Source: Lysobacterales bacterium
GTDB taxonomy: Bacteria; Pseudomonadota; Gammaproteobacteria; Xanthomonadales; Xanthomonadaceae
Length of the DNA: 64,000 nt
Direction: 5' to 3'
Assembly: GCA_017302035.1 (NCBI GenBank)
Contig: JAFLEA010000009.1
Span: forward strand, 1 to 64,000
The notes under the pieces were generated by a model. The model saw only the letters and a list, made by a program, of their open reading frames with translations. It was not told the DNA's origin and made no database searches. Each line of letters opens with the position of its first letter. Positions within the stretch are counted from its first letter, which is position 1. Below are positions 49,693-58,309 of this stretch, one piece after another. The position numbers and the translations under genes are program-made.

Positions 49693-50274
49693 ATGCACCC
49701 CGATCCCGCGGCCGCCTCCGGCCTGTCGTGCCAACTGGACGACTACCTGTGCCGTTGGCCGCTGGAAGCGGAGGCCGTGGCGCAGTTCCGGCGGCTGCTG
49801 CAGGATCCGGCCAACCCCTACCTGCGCCAGCGCCTGGCCGGCCACTTCACCGGCTCGGCCTGGGTGGTCAGCGCCGACGGCCGCCGCACCCTGTTGACCC
49901 ACCACCGCAAGCTTGACCGCTGGCTGCAGCCCGGCGGCCATGCTGACGGCGATGCCGACCTGGCGCGGGTGGCCCTGCGCGAGGCCGAGGAGGAGACCGG
50001 GGTGGCCGGGCTGCGGCTGCAAGACGGGACGATCTTCGACCTGGACCGGCACTGGATTCCCGCGCGCCGCGAAGTACCCGGCCACTGGCACCACGACGTG
50101 CGCTACGTGGTCCGCGCCGGCGCCGACGAACGTTTCACGGTGAGCGCCGAATCCCACGATCTGGCCTGGCGCGAAATCGCCGATATCGCGGCCGATGCGG
50201 CGAGCGACGACTCGATGCGGCGCATGGCCGCCAAGTGGCTGGCCAGGACGGATCGCGCAAGACCGGTGACGTAG
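49693..50274 (+). CDS. Nudix hydrolase
   Basis: A 193-residue protein with a helical N-terminal part (about 10-50) and a Nudix domain. The Nudix box is GGHADGDADLARVALREAEEETGV at about residues 77-100. The REAEEETG metal-binding core is intact, while the upstream Glu of the canonical GX5E is Asp. The substrate is unknown. GATAAT at 49661-49666 may be its -10. Confidence 0.85.
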   Translation: MHPDPAAASGLSCQLDDYLCRWPLEAEAVAQFRRLLQDPANPYLRQRLAGHFTGSAWVVSADGRRTLLTHHRKLDRWLQPGGHADGDADLARVALREAEEETGVAGLRLQDGTIFDLDRHWIPARREVPGHWHHDVRYVVRAGADERFTVSAESHDLAWREIADIAADAASDDSMRRMAAKWLARTDRARPVT

Positions 50275-50367
50275 CGCCGACCGTCGGTCGGCTGCCTTTC
50301 GATCCGGGGCCGGGAGCCGCCGGCGGACAACCGGCCCTGCGACGAATCACGGCGCTGGAGCGCCCGG

Positions 50368-51609
50368 TCAGTACAGCACGCGGGTGCGCAGCGTGCCCGG
50401 GATCGCGGCCAGTTCCTCGCGCAGTGCCGCGCCCTGGGCCTCGTCGGCGGCCACGTCGATCACCACGTAGCCGACCTTGGGGTCGGTGCGCAGGAACTGG
50501 CCGTCGATGTTGAGCGCATGCCGGCCGAAGATGTCGTTGACCTTCGACAGCACGCCCGGCACGTTGCGGTGGATGTGCAGCAGGCGCAGGCTGCCGGCGT
50601 GCCCGGGCAGGGTGACCTCGGGGAAGTTCACCGCCGACAGGGTGCTGCCGTTGTCGCTGTAGCGGACCAGCTTGGCCGCCACTTCCAGGCCGATGTTGTC
50701 CTGCGCCTCCAGGGTGGAGCCGCCGATGTGCGGGGTCAGGATCGCGTTGTCGAACTTCGTCAGCGGGGAGACGAAGGGATCGGCGTTGCCCTTGGGCTCG
50801 ACCGGGAACACGTCCACTGCCGTGCCGCCGACCTGCCCCGACTCCAGCGCCGCGGCCAGCGCGTCGATGTCGACGACGGTACCGCGCGAGGCATTGATCA
50901 GGTGCGCGCCGCGTCGCATCGCCGCGATCTGCGCGGCGCCGAACATGTTCTTCGTCGCCGGGGTCTCGGGCACGTGCAGGGTGACCACGTCCGAGCGTGC
51001 CAGCAGGTCGTCCAGGCCCTGCGCGGCGCGCGCATTGCCGAGCGACAGCTTGGTCTCGATGTCGTGGAACAGCACGTTCATGCCCAGGCCCTCGGCCAGC
51101 ACGCCGACCTGGGTGCCGATGTGGCCGTAGCCGACGATGCCGAGGGTCTTGCCTCGCACTTCGTGGCTGCCGGCGGCCGACTTGGACCAGCCGCCGCGGT
51201 GGCATTCGGCGTTCTTCTGCGGGATGCCGCGCATCAGCAGCACGGCCTGGGCAACCACCAGCTCGGCCACCGAGCGGGTATTGGAGTAGGGCGCGTTGAA
51301 CACCGGGATCCCGGCCAGTTCGGCTGCGTCCAGGTCGACCTGGTTGGTACCGATGCAGAAGCAGCCGACCGCGATCAGGCGCTTGGCCTCGGCCAGCACC
51401 TCGGCGCTGAGGTGGGTTCGCGAGCGGATGCCGACGATGTGGGCCTCGGCGATGCGGGCTTTCAATTCGTCGTCCGGCAGCGACGTCCCGTGGATCTCGA
51501 TCTGGCTGTAGCCGGCTGCACGGAAGGTCTCCACCGCGCTGTGGCTGACGCCTTCCAGGAGGAGGATGCGGATGTCCTGTTTCGGATACGAGGTCTTCTT
51601 GGGCGACAT
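50368..51609 (-). CDS. serA: D-3-phosphoglycerate dehydrogenase
   Basis: A 413-residue enzyme for the first step of serine synthesis. The substrate domain is followed by the NAD domain with IVGYGHIGTQVG (159-169). Catalytic Arg242, Glu271 and His294 match E. coli Arg240, Glu269 and His292. The C-terminal ACT domain (about 340-413, with HIHRNVPGVLSKVN) suggests serine feedback. This E. coli-like type also reduces 2-oxoglutarate to D-2-hydroxyglutarate. The ATG at 51609 has a C9 tract (G9 on the + strand) 17 bases upstream. It is divergent from the FAD enzyme that may recycle D-2-hydroxyglutarate. Confidence 0.95.
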   Translation of the reverse strand: MSPKKTSYPKQDIRILLLEGVSHSAVETFRAAGYSQIEIHGTSLPDDELKARIAEAHIVGIRSRTHLSAEVLAEAKRLIAVGCFCIGTNQVDLDAAELAGIPVFNAPYSNTRSVAELVVAQAVLLMRGIPQKNAECHRGGWSKSAAGSHEVRGKTLGIVGYGHIGTQVGVLAEGLGMNVLFHDIETKLSLGNARAAQGLDDLLARSDVVTLHVPETPATKNMFGAAQIAAMRRGAHLINASRGTVVDIDALAAALESGQVGGTAVDVFPVEPKGNADPFVSPLTKFDNAILTPHIGGSTLEAQDNIGLEVAAKLVRYSDNGSTLSAVNFPEVTLPGHAGSLRLLHIHRNVPGVLSKVNDIFGRHALNIDGQFLRTDPKVGYVVIDVAADEAQGAALREELAAIPGTLRTRVLY

Positions 51610-51837
51610 TCGCGTTGCTTCGGGCAGGGGGGGGGCGTGGGAGCCACGAACTATGCCAGATGCGATGCCGTTTTGCCGCAGTGCGGCATGGAATTCCCGC
51701 GCGAATGCAGCAGCGGAAAGTTGCCCGTGAAACCGAGGAGTGGGGCGTGGCCGGAGGTCGAAGCCGGTGGCTTTCCGCTGGACGCTCGGAAGCATCGCTG
51801 GCACGCTAGCCGGACCCCACACGCGCCGCCCGGAACC

Positions 51838-53226
51838 ATGACCGACCCCCGCCTGGCCGACCTGCTGCAGACGGTGCCCGACCTGCGCCTGAAGACCGCT
51901 CCAGCCGACCTGGCGCACTACGGCCGCGACTGGACCCAGCACTGGACGCCGGCCCCGTTGGCCATCGCCCTGCCGGGCTCGGTGGCCGAAGTGCAGGCGG
52001 TGGTGCAGTGGGCCAACCGACACAAGGTCGCGGTGGTGCCCTCCGGCGGCCGCACCGGCCTGTCCGGCGGCGCGGTGGCCGCCCATGGCGAACTGGTGCT
52101 GAGCCTGGAGCGGATGCACAAGGTGCTGGGCTTCGACCCGGTCGATCGCACCCTGACCGTGCAGGCCGGCATGCCGCTGCAGGCCGTGCACGCGGCGGCC
52201 CTCGAGCACGGGCTGGTCTACCCGGTGGATTTCGCCTCGCGCGGCTCGTGCTCGATCGGCGGCAACATCGCCACCAATGCCGGCGGCATCCGCGTGATCC
52301 GCTACGGCAACACCCGCGAATGGATCGCCGGGCTGACCGTGGTCACCGGCGCCGGCGATGTGCTCGAACTCAACCGCGGCCTGGTCAAGAACTCCAGCGG
52401 CTACGACCTGCGCCAGCTCATGATCGGTTCGGAAGGCACCCTCGGCATCGTCGTCGAGGCGATCCTGCGCCTGACCGACCCTCCGCCGCCGACCAGCGTC
52501 ATGCTCCTGGCGCTGCCCTCGTTCGAGGTGCTGATGCGGGTGTTCGCCGAGTTCCGCGGCCGCCTGCGCCTGGAAGCGTTCGAGTTCTTCACCGATTGCG
52601 CCCTGCGCCACATGCTCGCCCATGGCGCGCACAAGCCGCTGGAGCAGGAGTATCCGTATTACGTGGTCACCGAGTTCGCCAGCGACGACGGGGCCACCGC
52701 GGCTGCGGCGATGACCGCCTTCGAGCACTGCATGGAACAGGGCTGGGTCGCCGACGGCGTGATCGCGCAAAGCGATGCCCAGGCCGCCCAGATCTGGCGC
52801 CTGCGCGAGGGCATCACCGAGGCGACGGTGAAGTACAAGCCATACAAGAACGACATCTCGGTGCGGGTCTCGGCGATGCCGGCGTTCCTGGCCCAGGCCC
52901 AGGCATTGCTTGGCCAGGCCTATCCGCACTTCGAGGTGGTCTGGTTCGGCCACATCGGCGACGGCAACCTGCACATCAGCGTGCTCAAGCCCGGGGATGC
53001 GTCCGAGGAGGAGTTCGTCGCCCAGTGCGGGCAGGTGACCGAACTGCTGGGGCAGGCGCTGAAGGCGCACGGCGGCAGCATCTCGGCCGAGCATGGCATC
53101 GGCCTGCTCAAGAAACCGTACCTGGACAGTACCCGCGGCGAGGCCGAGGTCGCGTTGATGCGCGGGATCCGGCGGGTGTTCGATCCGAACGGGATCCTGA
53201 ATCCCGGCAAGATGTTCGACGCCTGA
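51838..53226 (+). CDS. FAD-linked oxidase, probable D-2-hydroxyglutarate dehydrogenase
   Basis: A 462-residue PCMH-type flavoprotein of the GlcD/D-lactate dehydrogenase/D2HGDH family. FAD-binding motifs are VPSGGRTGLSGGA (67-79) and GSCSIGGNIATNAGG, then KNSSGYDLRQLMIGSEGTLG. The metal/substrate site is HIGDGNLH (about 371-378) and EHGIG (418-422). D-lactate dehydrogenase is the alternative. The divergent serA next door favours D2HGDH, because in Pseudomonas stutzeri SerA and D2HGDH are coupled and their genes cluster. This assignment is inferred from context. Confidence 0.85.
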   Translation: MTDPRLADLLQTVPDLRLKTAPADLAHYGRDWTQHWTPAPLAIALPGSVAEVQAVVQWANRHKVAVVPSGGRTGLSGGAVAAHGELVLSLERMHKVLGFDPVDRTLTVQAGMPLQAVHAAALEHGLVYPVDFASRGSCSIGGNIATNAGGIRVIRYGNTREWIAGLTVVTGAGDVLELNRGLVKNSSGYDLRQLMIGSEGTLGIVVEAILRLTDPPPPTSVMLLALPSFEVLMRVFAEFRGRLRLEAFEFFTDCALRHMLAHGAHKPLEQEYPYYVVTEFASDDGATAAAAMTAFEHCMEQGWVADGVIAQSDAQAAQIWRLREGITEATVKYKPYKNDISVRVSAMPAFLAQAQALLGQAYPHFEVVWFGHIGDGNLHISVLKPGDASEEEFVAQCGQVTELLGQALKAHGGSISAEHGIGLLKKPYLDSTRGEAEVALMRGIRRVFDPNGILNPGKMFDA

Positions 53227-53314
53227 CCGGCGTGCCCGGAATACCGCCGCAGGGTGCAGTCGGGTTAGGCTTGGCGCAACGGCCGCGCCTGCGGCAGCCT
53301 CCCCGAATCGATCG

Positions 53315-53629
53315 ATGAACAACCGCACCACGATCCTGGCCGCACTGGTCCTGTCCTGCAGCGCCGTGCCGGCCGTGCACGCCTCCAGTTTCGCCGGCAC
53401 CTCGGCGGGAGCCTCCTCCGCCGGCGGCTCGGCGTCTTCCCGGAGCACGTCCGGCAACGACAAGATCGTGCGTGAAGCACGCGAGGATGCCGCCGGCTTC
53501 GTCGCCAGCGACGGCCGCGTGCGCAGCGCGCGGCTGGAGGCGGCCTTGCGCACGCTCCGCGAATACGACCCGGAAGCGCGCCAGGCCAGCGACCTGGAAC
53601 TGGCGCGGAAGATCCTCGCCCTGCGCTGA
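53315..53629 (+). CDS. Small exported DUF2388-type protein
   Basis: A 104-residue protein with a signal peptide (about 1-23, ending VHA-SSF) and a Ser/Gly/Ala-rich spacer (24-47). The conserved C-terminal half reads DKIVREAREDAAGFVASDG, then a helical RLEAALRTLRE and SDLELARKILAL. This resembles DUF2388 proteins of Pseudomonas, which sit beside DUF4105 genes. Function unknown. It lies 19 bases before the DUF4105 gene, so the two are probably one unit. Confidence 0.75.
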   Translation: MNNRTTILAALVLSCSAVPAVHASSFAGTSAGASSAGGSASSRSTSGNDKIVREAREDAAGFVASDGRVRSARLEAALRTLREYDPEARQASDLELARKILALR

Positions 53630-53648
53630 GCGTGCGCGGAGTGACCTG

Positions 53649-55478
53649 ATGTACGGCCTGCGCCGCACGGCCGCCGTGCTGGCGGCGCTCTGGCTGGGAG
53701 TCTGCACGGGCGCCACGGCCGCCCCGGCGTTCCGGCTGGCGGACGGGATGCCGGAGGCCGAACGCGCCGCCACTTCGCAACTGCTGGAGCAGGCCTCGGC
53801 ATTGCTGCCGCCGGCCTGGGCCGCGGCGCTGGACCGACCGATCGGGTTCGCCTGGCGCGACGACCTGCCCAGCGGCGTGCATGGACGCGCCACCGGCCGG
53901 CGGATCGCGTTGCGGCGCGAACTGCTCGATGCCTGGATCGCGCGCGACCCCGCCGCGGGCACCAGCGATCCCGGGGCCCGCAGGGCGCTGGCGGCCACGC
54001 TCCACGAACTGGCGCACCTGTACGACAACACCCGGCAAGGCCGCCTGTCGGCCGATCCGCGCCTGCTCGACCTGGCCGGTTGGCAGGTGGCGGCGCTGCG
54101 GCCGGGACGCCGCGCCGGCAACGATTTCCGCGACCGCAGCCCCGACCTCTACGAGCTGAAGTCGCCGCGCGAGTACGTGGCGGTCAACCTCGAGCACTAC
54201 CTGCTCGACCCGGACTACGCCTGCCGCAGGCCGGCACTGGCCGGCCACTTCGATGCGCATTTCGGGCGTCCGGCCGCGCAGGACACGGCCTGCGCGGCGG
54301 GCCTGCCGTTCGTGCGCGACGCGCTGGCCGAAGCCGACGCCTGGCGCGAGCTGGACCCGCGACGGATCTACCGGATCGACTACCTGCTGGCCGAAGGCAA
54401 CGAACGCGCGATGAGCCGCTGGGGCCACAGCATGCTGCGCCTGGTGGTGTGCGCACCCGGCCGCGCCCCGGGCCCGGATTGCCGGCTCGACCTGCAACAC
54501 CACCTGGTGCTCTCGTTCCGCGCCTTCGTCGGCGACGTGCAGATCTCCAACTGGCGGGGGCTGACCGGCTCGTACCCCTCGCGGCTGTTCGCCCTGCCGC
54601 TGGGGCAGGTGGTGGACGAGTACACCCGGGTCGAGCTGCGCGGCCTGCGCTCGGTGCCGCTGGCGCTGTCGCGGGAGGAGATCGAAACCCTGGCCACGCG
54701 CGCCGCGCAGCTGCACTGGAACTACGACGGGCACTACCTGTTCGTCGCCAACAATTGCGCGGTGGAGACCTTCAAGCTGCTGCACGATGCGGTGCCGCGG
54801 CTGGCCGCGTTGCCGCTGGACAGCATCACCCCGAATGGCCTGTTGCAGCGGTTGTACGCGAACGGCGCGGTCGCCACCGGCGAGATCCCCGCCGACCTGT
54901 CCGAACAGACCAGGCTGGGCTACTGGTTCGAGCCGGCCAGTGCCCAGTACGAGGCGATGTACGCGGTGGCGCGGGACGAACTGGGGCTGGCGCCGCCGGA
55001 CGCGGCGGCATGGCTGGCATTGCCGCCGCCGCAGCGCGCCCCGGCCCTGCAACGGGCCGGCCTGCGCGGCGCGGCCGCGTTGCTGGTGCTCGAATCGGCC
55101 GCGCTGCGCCGTCAGGAAGCGCTGGCGCGCGACGAACTCAAGCGGCGTTGGCTGGGCGGGGCCGCAGAGTTGCGCGAGGCCGGCAACCTGTCCGGACCCT
55201 TGCAGGAGTTCCTGCGCCTGGGCGGTGCGTTCAGCCGTCCGGCCTCATGGCTGGACGGCGTGGAGGGGTATGGCCTGCCGCAGGCGGCCGAGCGCGCCGT
55301 GCTGGTCGCGCGCGTGGACCAGGATGCGGCGGAGCGGCAGCAGCAGGCGGCGGCCCTGGAGGCCGGCATCCGGCAGCTGCTGCCGCGCGCGCAGCACGAT
55401 GCGTTGCAGGCCATCGAAGCCAATATCGAGCTGGTTGGCGCCCGGCTCCGGGATCTCGCGGCCCCCACCGTGCCATAG
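53649..55478 (+). CDS. Exported DUF4105 protein with an HExxH motif
   Basis: A 609-residue protein with a signal peptide (about 1-25, ending TAA-APAF). The N-terminal half has a metalloprotease-like HELAH motif (His119, Glu120, His123) and a downstream KSPREYVAVNLEHYL. The second half matches DUF4105, with WGHSMLRLVV (His260) and NNCAVETFKLL (Cys370). That His/Cys pair resembles the order in permuted papain-like folds, which is my inference. The C-terminal about 150 residues are helical and charged. The function is unknown, probably in the periplasm or outer envelope. Confidence 0.8.
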   Translation: MYGLRRTAAVLAALWLGVCTGATAAPAFRLADGMPEAERAATSQLLEQASALLPPAWAAALDRPIGFAWRDDLPSGVHGRATGRRIALRRELLDAWIARDPAAGTSDPGARRALAATLHELAHLYDNTRQGRLSADPRLLDLAGWQVAALRPGRRAGNDFRDRSPDLYELKSPREYVAVNLEHYLLDPDYACRRPALAGHFDAHFGRPAAQDTACAAGLPFVRDALAEADAWRELDPRRIYRIDYLLAEGNERAMSRWGHSMLRLVVCAPGRAPGPDCRLDLQHHLVLSFRAFVGDVQISNWRGLTGSYPSRLFALPLGQVVDEYTRVELRGLRSVPLALSREEIETLATRAAQLHWNYDGHYLFVANNCAVETFKLLHDAVPRLAALPLDSITPNGLLQRLYANGAVATGEIPADLSEQTRLGYWFEPASAQYEAMYAVARDELGLAPPDAAAWLALPPPQRAPALQRAGLRGAAALLVLESAALRRQEALARDELKRRWLGGAAELREAGNLSGPLQEFLRLGGAFSRPASWLDGVEGYGLPQAAERAVLVARVDQDAAERQQQAAALEAGIRQLLPRAQHDALQAIEANIELVGARLRDLAAPTVP

Positions 55479-55521
55479 GAGCGACGGCCCCCAAACGAAG
55501 CAGGGCCTTTCGCGCGCGGGA

Positions 55522-56088
55522 TCAGTCTGCGCGGCCGCCGAACTCGCCCGTAGTGGTATTGACCAGAATGCGCTCGCCGTTGGCGATGTACTCCGGGACC
55601 ATGATCTCGATGCCGGTACTGAGCCTGGCCGGCTTCGGCCGCTTGGTGGCGGTGCCGCCCTTCAGCTCCGGCGGGGTCTCGACCACTTCCAGGGCCACGT
55701 GCTGCGGCAACTGGACCGCCACCGGCTGTTCGTCGATCACCTGCACGTAGATCCCGGACAGGCCGTCGGTGATGTAGCCGGCGGCCTCGCCGATGGCTTC
55801 AGGATCGAGGGTGTAGGGCGTGTAGTCCTCGTCGTCCATGAACACGAAGGCCTCGCCGTCCTTGTACGAGAACGTGGCCTGGCGGCGCAGCAGCTCGACT
55901 TCGACCAGGTTGTCGTCGGCGTCGAAGCTGGCGTCCAGCTTGGCCCCGCCTGGGACCGAGTACATGATGAAGCGGAAGCGGACGTTGCCGCCGCGGCCCT
56001 GCGGCGAGCTGCGCTCGATGTCGCGGACCTGGTAGACGCCGTTGTTGTATTCGACGACGTTGCCCTTCTTGATTTCGCTGGCTCTCAT
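55522..56088 (-). CDS. yeiP: Elongation factor P-like protein EfpL (YeiP)
   Basis: A 188-residue three-domain protein that binds the ribosome and eases polyproline-type stalls. The KOW-like N-terminal domain, OB domain ([12 protein letters not shown]) and C-terminal domain ([38 protein letters not shown]) are intact. In the tip loop, Arg32 (SPQGRGGN) stands where EF-P has a modified Lys or Arg, as in the YeiP/EfpL branch. It therefore probably needs no EpmA/EarP modification. It is the last gene of the minus-strand series. Confidence 0.88.
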   Translation of the reverse strand: MRASEIKKGNVVEYNNGVYQVRDIERSSPQGRGGNVRFRFIMYSVPGGAKLDASFDADDNLVEVELLRRQATFSYKDGEAFVFMDDEDYTPYTLDPEAIGEAAGYITDGLSGIYVQVIDEQPVAVQLPQHVALEVVETPPELKGGTATKRPKPARLSTGIEIMVPEYIANGERILVNTTTGEFGGRAD

Positions 56089-56134
56089 GGGAGGTTCTTC
56101 GTTGGGATGCTTGGCCCGCGGCGCGGGCCGGGGA

Positions 56135-56920
56135 TCATTTCGGCTGCAGCCGGGTGGCGCCGTCCAGGCGGATGGTCTCGCCGTTGAGGTAGCGGGTGCG
56201 CAGGATGAAGGCGACCGTGTCGGCGAACTCCTCCGGCTTGCCCAGGCGCGACGGGAACGGGATGGTCGCCGCCAGCGACTGCTGCACGCTCTCCGGCATG
56301 CCGTCGACCATCGGCGTCCAGAACACGCCCGGGGCCACGGTCACCACCCGGATGCCGAAGCGGGCCAGCTCGCGCGCCATCGGCAGGGTCATGCCGACCA
56401 CGCCGCCCTTGGAGGCGGAGTAGGCGGCCTGGCCGATCTGGCCTTCGTAGGCGGCCACCGAAGCGGTGTTGACGATCGCGCCGCGCTCGCCGTCCTCGCC
56501 CGGCGCATTGTGCTGGATCAGGTTGGCAGCGGCCTTGGCCACGTTGAAGCTGCCGACCAGGTTGACCGTCACCGTGCGGGCGAAGCCGTCCAGCGGCATC
56601 GGCCGGCTGGTGCCGGACTCGTCCTTGCCGAGTACGCGACCGGCACCGAGGATGCCGGCGCAGTTGATCGCAGCGTTGAGGCCGCCGAGGAACCTGCGGG
56701 CCGCCTCGAGGGTGGTGGCCACGCCGGCCTCGTCGGTGACGTCGGTGCGGAAGTAGCAGGCGTTGGCCGCGCCGAGCGCGGCGACGGCCTCGGCGCCCTT
56801 GTCGTCGTTGAGGTCGAGCAGGGCGACCTTGCCGCCATCGGCGACCAGGCGCCTGGCCACGGCCAGGCCCAGGCCGGAAACGCCGCCGGTGACCACGGCG
56901 CGGACGGAATCGGGTTGCAT
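56135..56920 (-). CDS. HSD10-like 3-hydroxyacyl-CoA dehydrogenase (short-chain dehydrogenase)
   Basis: A 261-residue short-chain dehydrogenase. The NAD motif [10 protein letters not shown] opens the fold, with LLDLN at the end of beta-2 favouring NAD. NCAGI, the catalytic Ser154, Tyr167 and Lys171 (YSASKGG), and the tail [37 protein letters not shown] closely follow human HSD17B10 and bacterial type II 3-hydroxyacyl-CoA dehydrogenases. A role in fatty acid or branched-chain amino acid degradation is likely. Chosen ATG is 56920. Confidence 0.9.
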   Translation of the reverse strand: MQPDSVRAVVTGGVSGLGLAVARRLVADGGKVALLDLNDDKGAEAVAALGAANACYFRTDVTDEAGVATTLEAARRFLGGLNAAINCAGILGAGRVLGKDESGTSRPMPLDGFARTVTVNLVGSFNVAKAAANLIQHNAPGEDGERGAIVNTASVAAYEGQIGQAAYSASKGGVVGMTLPMARELARFGIRVVTVAPGVFWTPMVDGMPESVQQSLAATIPFPSRLGKPEEFADTVAFILRTRYLNGETIRLDGATRLQPK

Positions 56921-57015
56921 CGGCGGGTTCCGCGGGAGAAGGGGAGGCCATTGTACGGGTGCCGGCCGGCCTTCCGGCGCCGAGGCGCTGCGGCCCGCAC
57001 GAAGCACCGCCGGGA

Positions 57016-57618
57016 TCAGCGCAGGTAGGTCGCGAGGTCTTCGGGCAGGCGGATGTCGACCAGCCGCCAGCGCAGCCCCTGGCGTTCGAGCAGGAACACG
57101 GTGCGGCCGCCACCGGGATGCTCCACGGTGGCGCTGAAGCGGGACAGCGACTCGTAGCGGTGCCTGGCCGACTGCAGCGGGCGGGCCGGCTGGGTTTCCG
57201 CGAACAACCCCTCGCCGCGGGTGTCGCCGGTGGCGCGCTTCCAGACCACGTGGCCCTGCAGCAGCGCGCCGATGCCCAGCGGCGTGGCCATGGCGTCGAC
57301 CGCCAGGCCGGTGGCATTGCCGGTCATCGCCAGGGCGACGGCGCCGAGCAGGTTGCCGGCGACCTTGTCGCCCGCGGCGCGGACGATGCGATCGTCGAGC
57401 TGGGCCTTGAGGTTGGCGCGCAGGCGCGGGAAATCGACATGGCGCTCGAGCGCGGCGGTGTCGCGCTGTTCGATCGCGCGCTCGATGCCGCGAATCGCCA
57501 GCCAGGGGCCGGCGGCGGTCCAGGCCAGCAGCAACAGCAGGGCGACTGCGGCTGCGATCACGATCCGGCGCAGGGCACGGCGCGGGTTCGCGGCAGTCGT
57601 GGCGGCGGGAAGGCTCAT
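57016..57618 (-). CDS. DUF2939 membrane-anchored protein
   Basis: A 200-residue protein with one membrane helix (about 17-38, AVALLLLLAW) after a short cytoplasmic tail. The outer part opens with GPWLAIRGIERAIEQRDTAALERHVDFPRLRANLKAQL, the DUF2939 signature. Function unknown. It starts four bases after the DUF2461 stop, so it belongs to the same unit. An earlier start at 57648 overlaps that gene and is less likely. Confidence 0.8.
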   Translation of the reverse strand: MSLPAATTAANPRRALRRIVIAAAVALLLLLAWTAAGPWLAIRGIERAIEQRDTAALERHVDFPRLRANLKAQLDDRIVRAAGDKVAGNLLGAVALAMTGNATGLAVDAMATPLGIGALLQGHVVWKRATGDTRGEGLFAETQPARPLQSARHRYESLSRFSATVEHPGGGRTVFLLERQGLRWRLVDIRLPEDLATYLR

Positions 57619-57622
57619 CGCT

Positions 57623-58309
57623 TCAGAACTCCAGGTCCAGGGCGGCACAGAGATAGTCGACGAACGGAGCCAGCGCCGCCAGGTCGGTTTCCACCGCCTT
57701 GCGCAGGCGCGGCCCGGTCATCGTCGCATCGTCCAGCGGGCGCAGCATCGCCCAGTTGCGGTGCTTGAGGTCGTCGATGAACTCGAAATCGGCGGGGAAG
57801 CCGTGCGGTGCGCGCGCCAGCTTCTCGCTGTCATCCAGGTCGAAGCGCCTGCGCAGCTTCGGATCGTGCGCGGTCTTCTTCCACGCCGCCGGGTTCTCCA
57901 GGATGAACTGGCGCACCTTGCGCTGGGTAGGTGTCTCCGGATGCCACAGGCCGGCGCCGACGAAGCTGCCGCCCGGTTGCAGGTGGAGGTAGAACGACGG
58001 GGCCGCAAGCTCGCGCCGGCGCTCGTGGAACAGGCGCGCGCCCTGCCAGGGCTTGTACGGCGTCTTGTCGTTGGAAAACCGGGTGTCGCGATGGATGCGG
58101 AACAGCGAACCGCCGACCGTGCGCGGGTCGGAACGGAAGTGCGGGCTGATCGCCGCCACCGCCGGCTGCAGGTCGGTGATCAGGCGCAGGAACGGCTGGC
58201 GGACGTGCGCCTCGTAATCCTGGCGGTGGGCCTCGAACCAGGCCTTGTCGTTGTGCCGGTCCAGGGCGCGCAGGAATTTCAGGCTGGCCGGGCTGAAGTA
58301 GGTGCTCAT
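57623..58309 (-). CDS. DUF2461 domain protein (TIGR02453 family)
   Basis: A 228-residue soluble protein. Typical family segments are FLRALDRHNDKAWFEAHRQDYE, RTVGGSLFRIHRDTRFSNDKTPYKPW and FYLHLQPGGSFVGAGLWHPE. The biochemical role is not known. It overlaps the sbcB stop by four bases (ATGA), so the genes are translationally coupled, though no functional link with exonuclease I is established. Confidence 0.88.
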   Translation of the reverse strand: MSTYFSPASLKFLRALDRHNDKAWFEAHRQDYEAHVRQPFLRLITDLQPAVAAISPHFRSDPRTVGGSLFRIHRDTRFSNDKTPYKPWQGARLFHERRRELAAPSFYLHLQPGGSFVGAGLWHPETPTQRKVRQFILENPAAWKKTAHDPKLRRRFDLDDSEKLARAPHGFPADFEFIDDLKHRNWAMLRPLDDATMTGPRLRKAVETDLAALAPFVDYLCAALDLEF

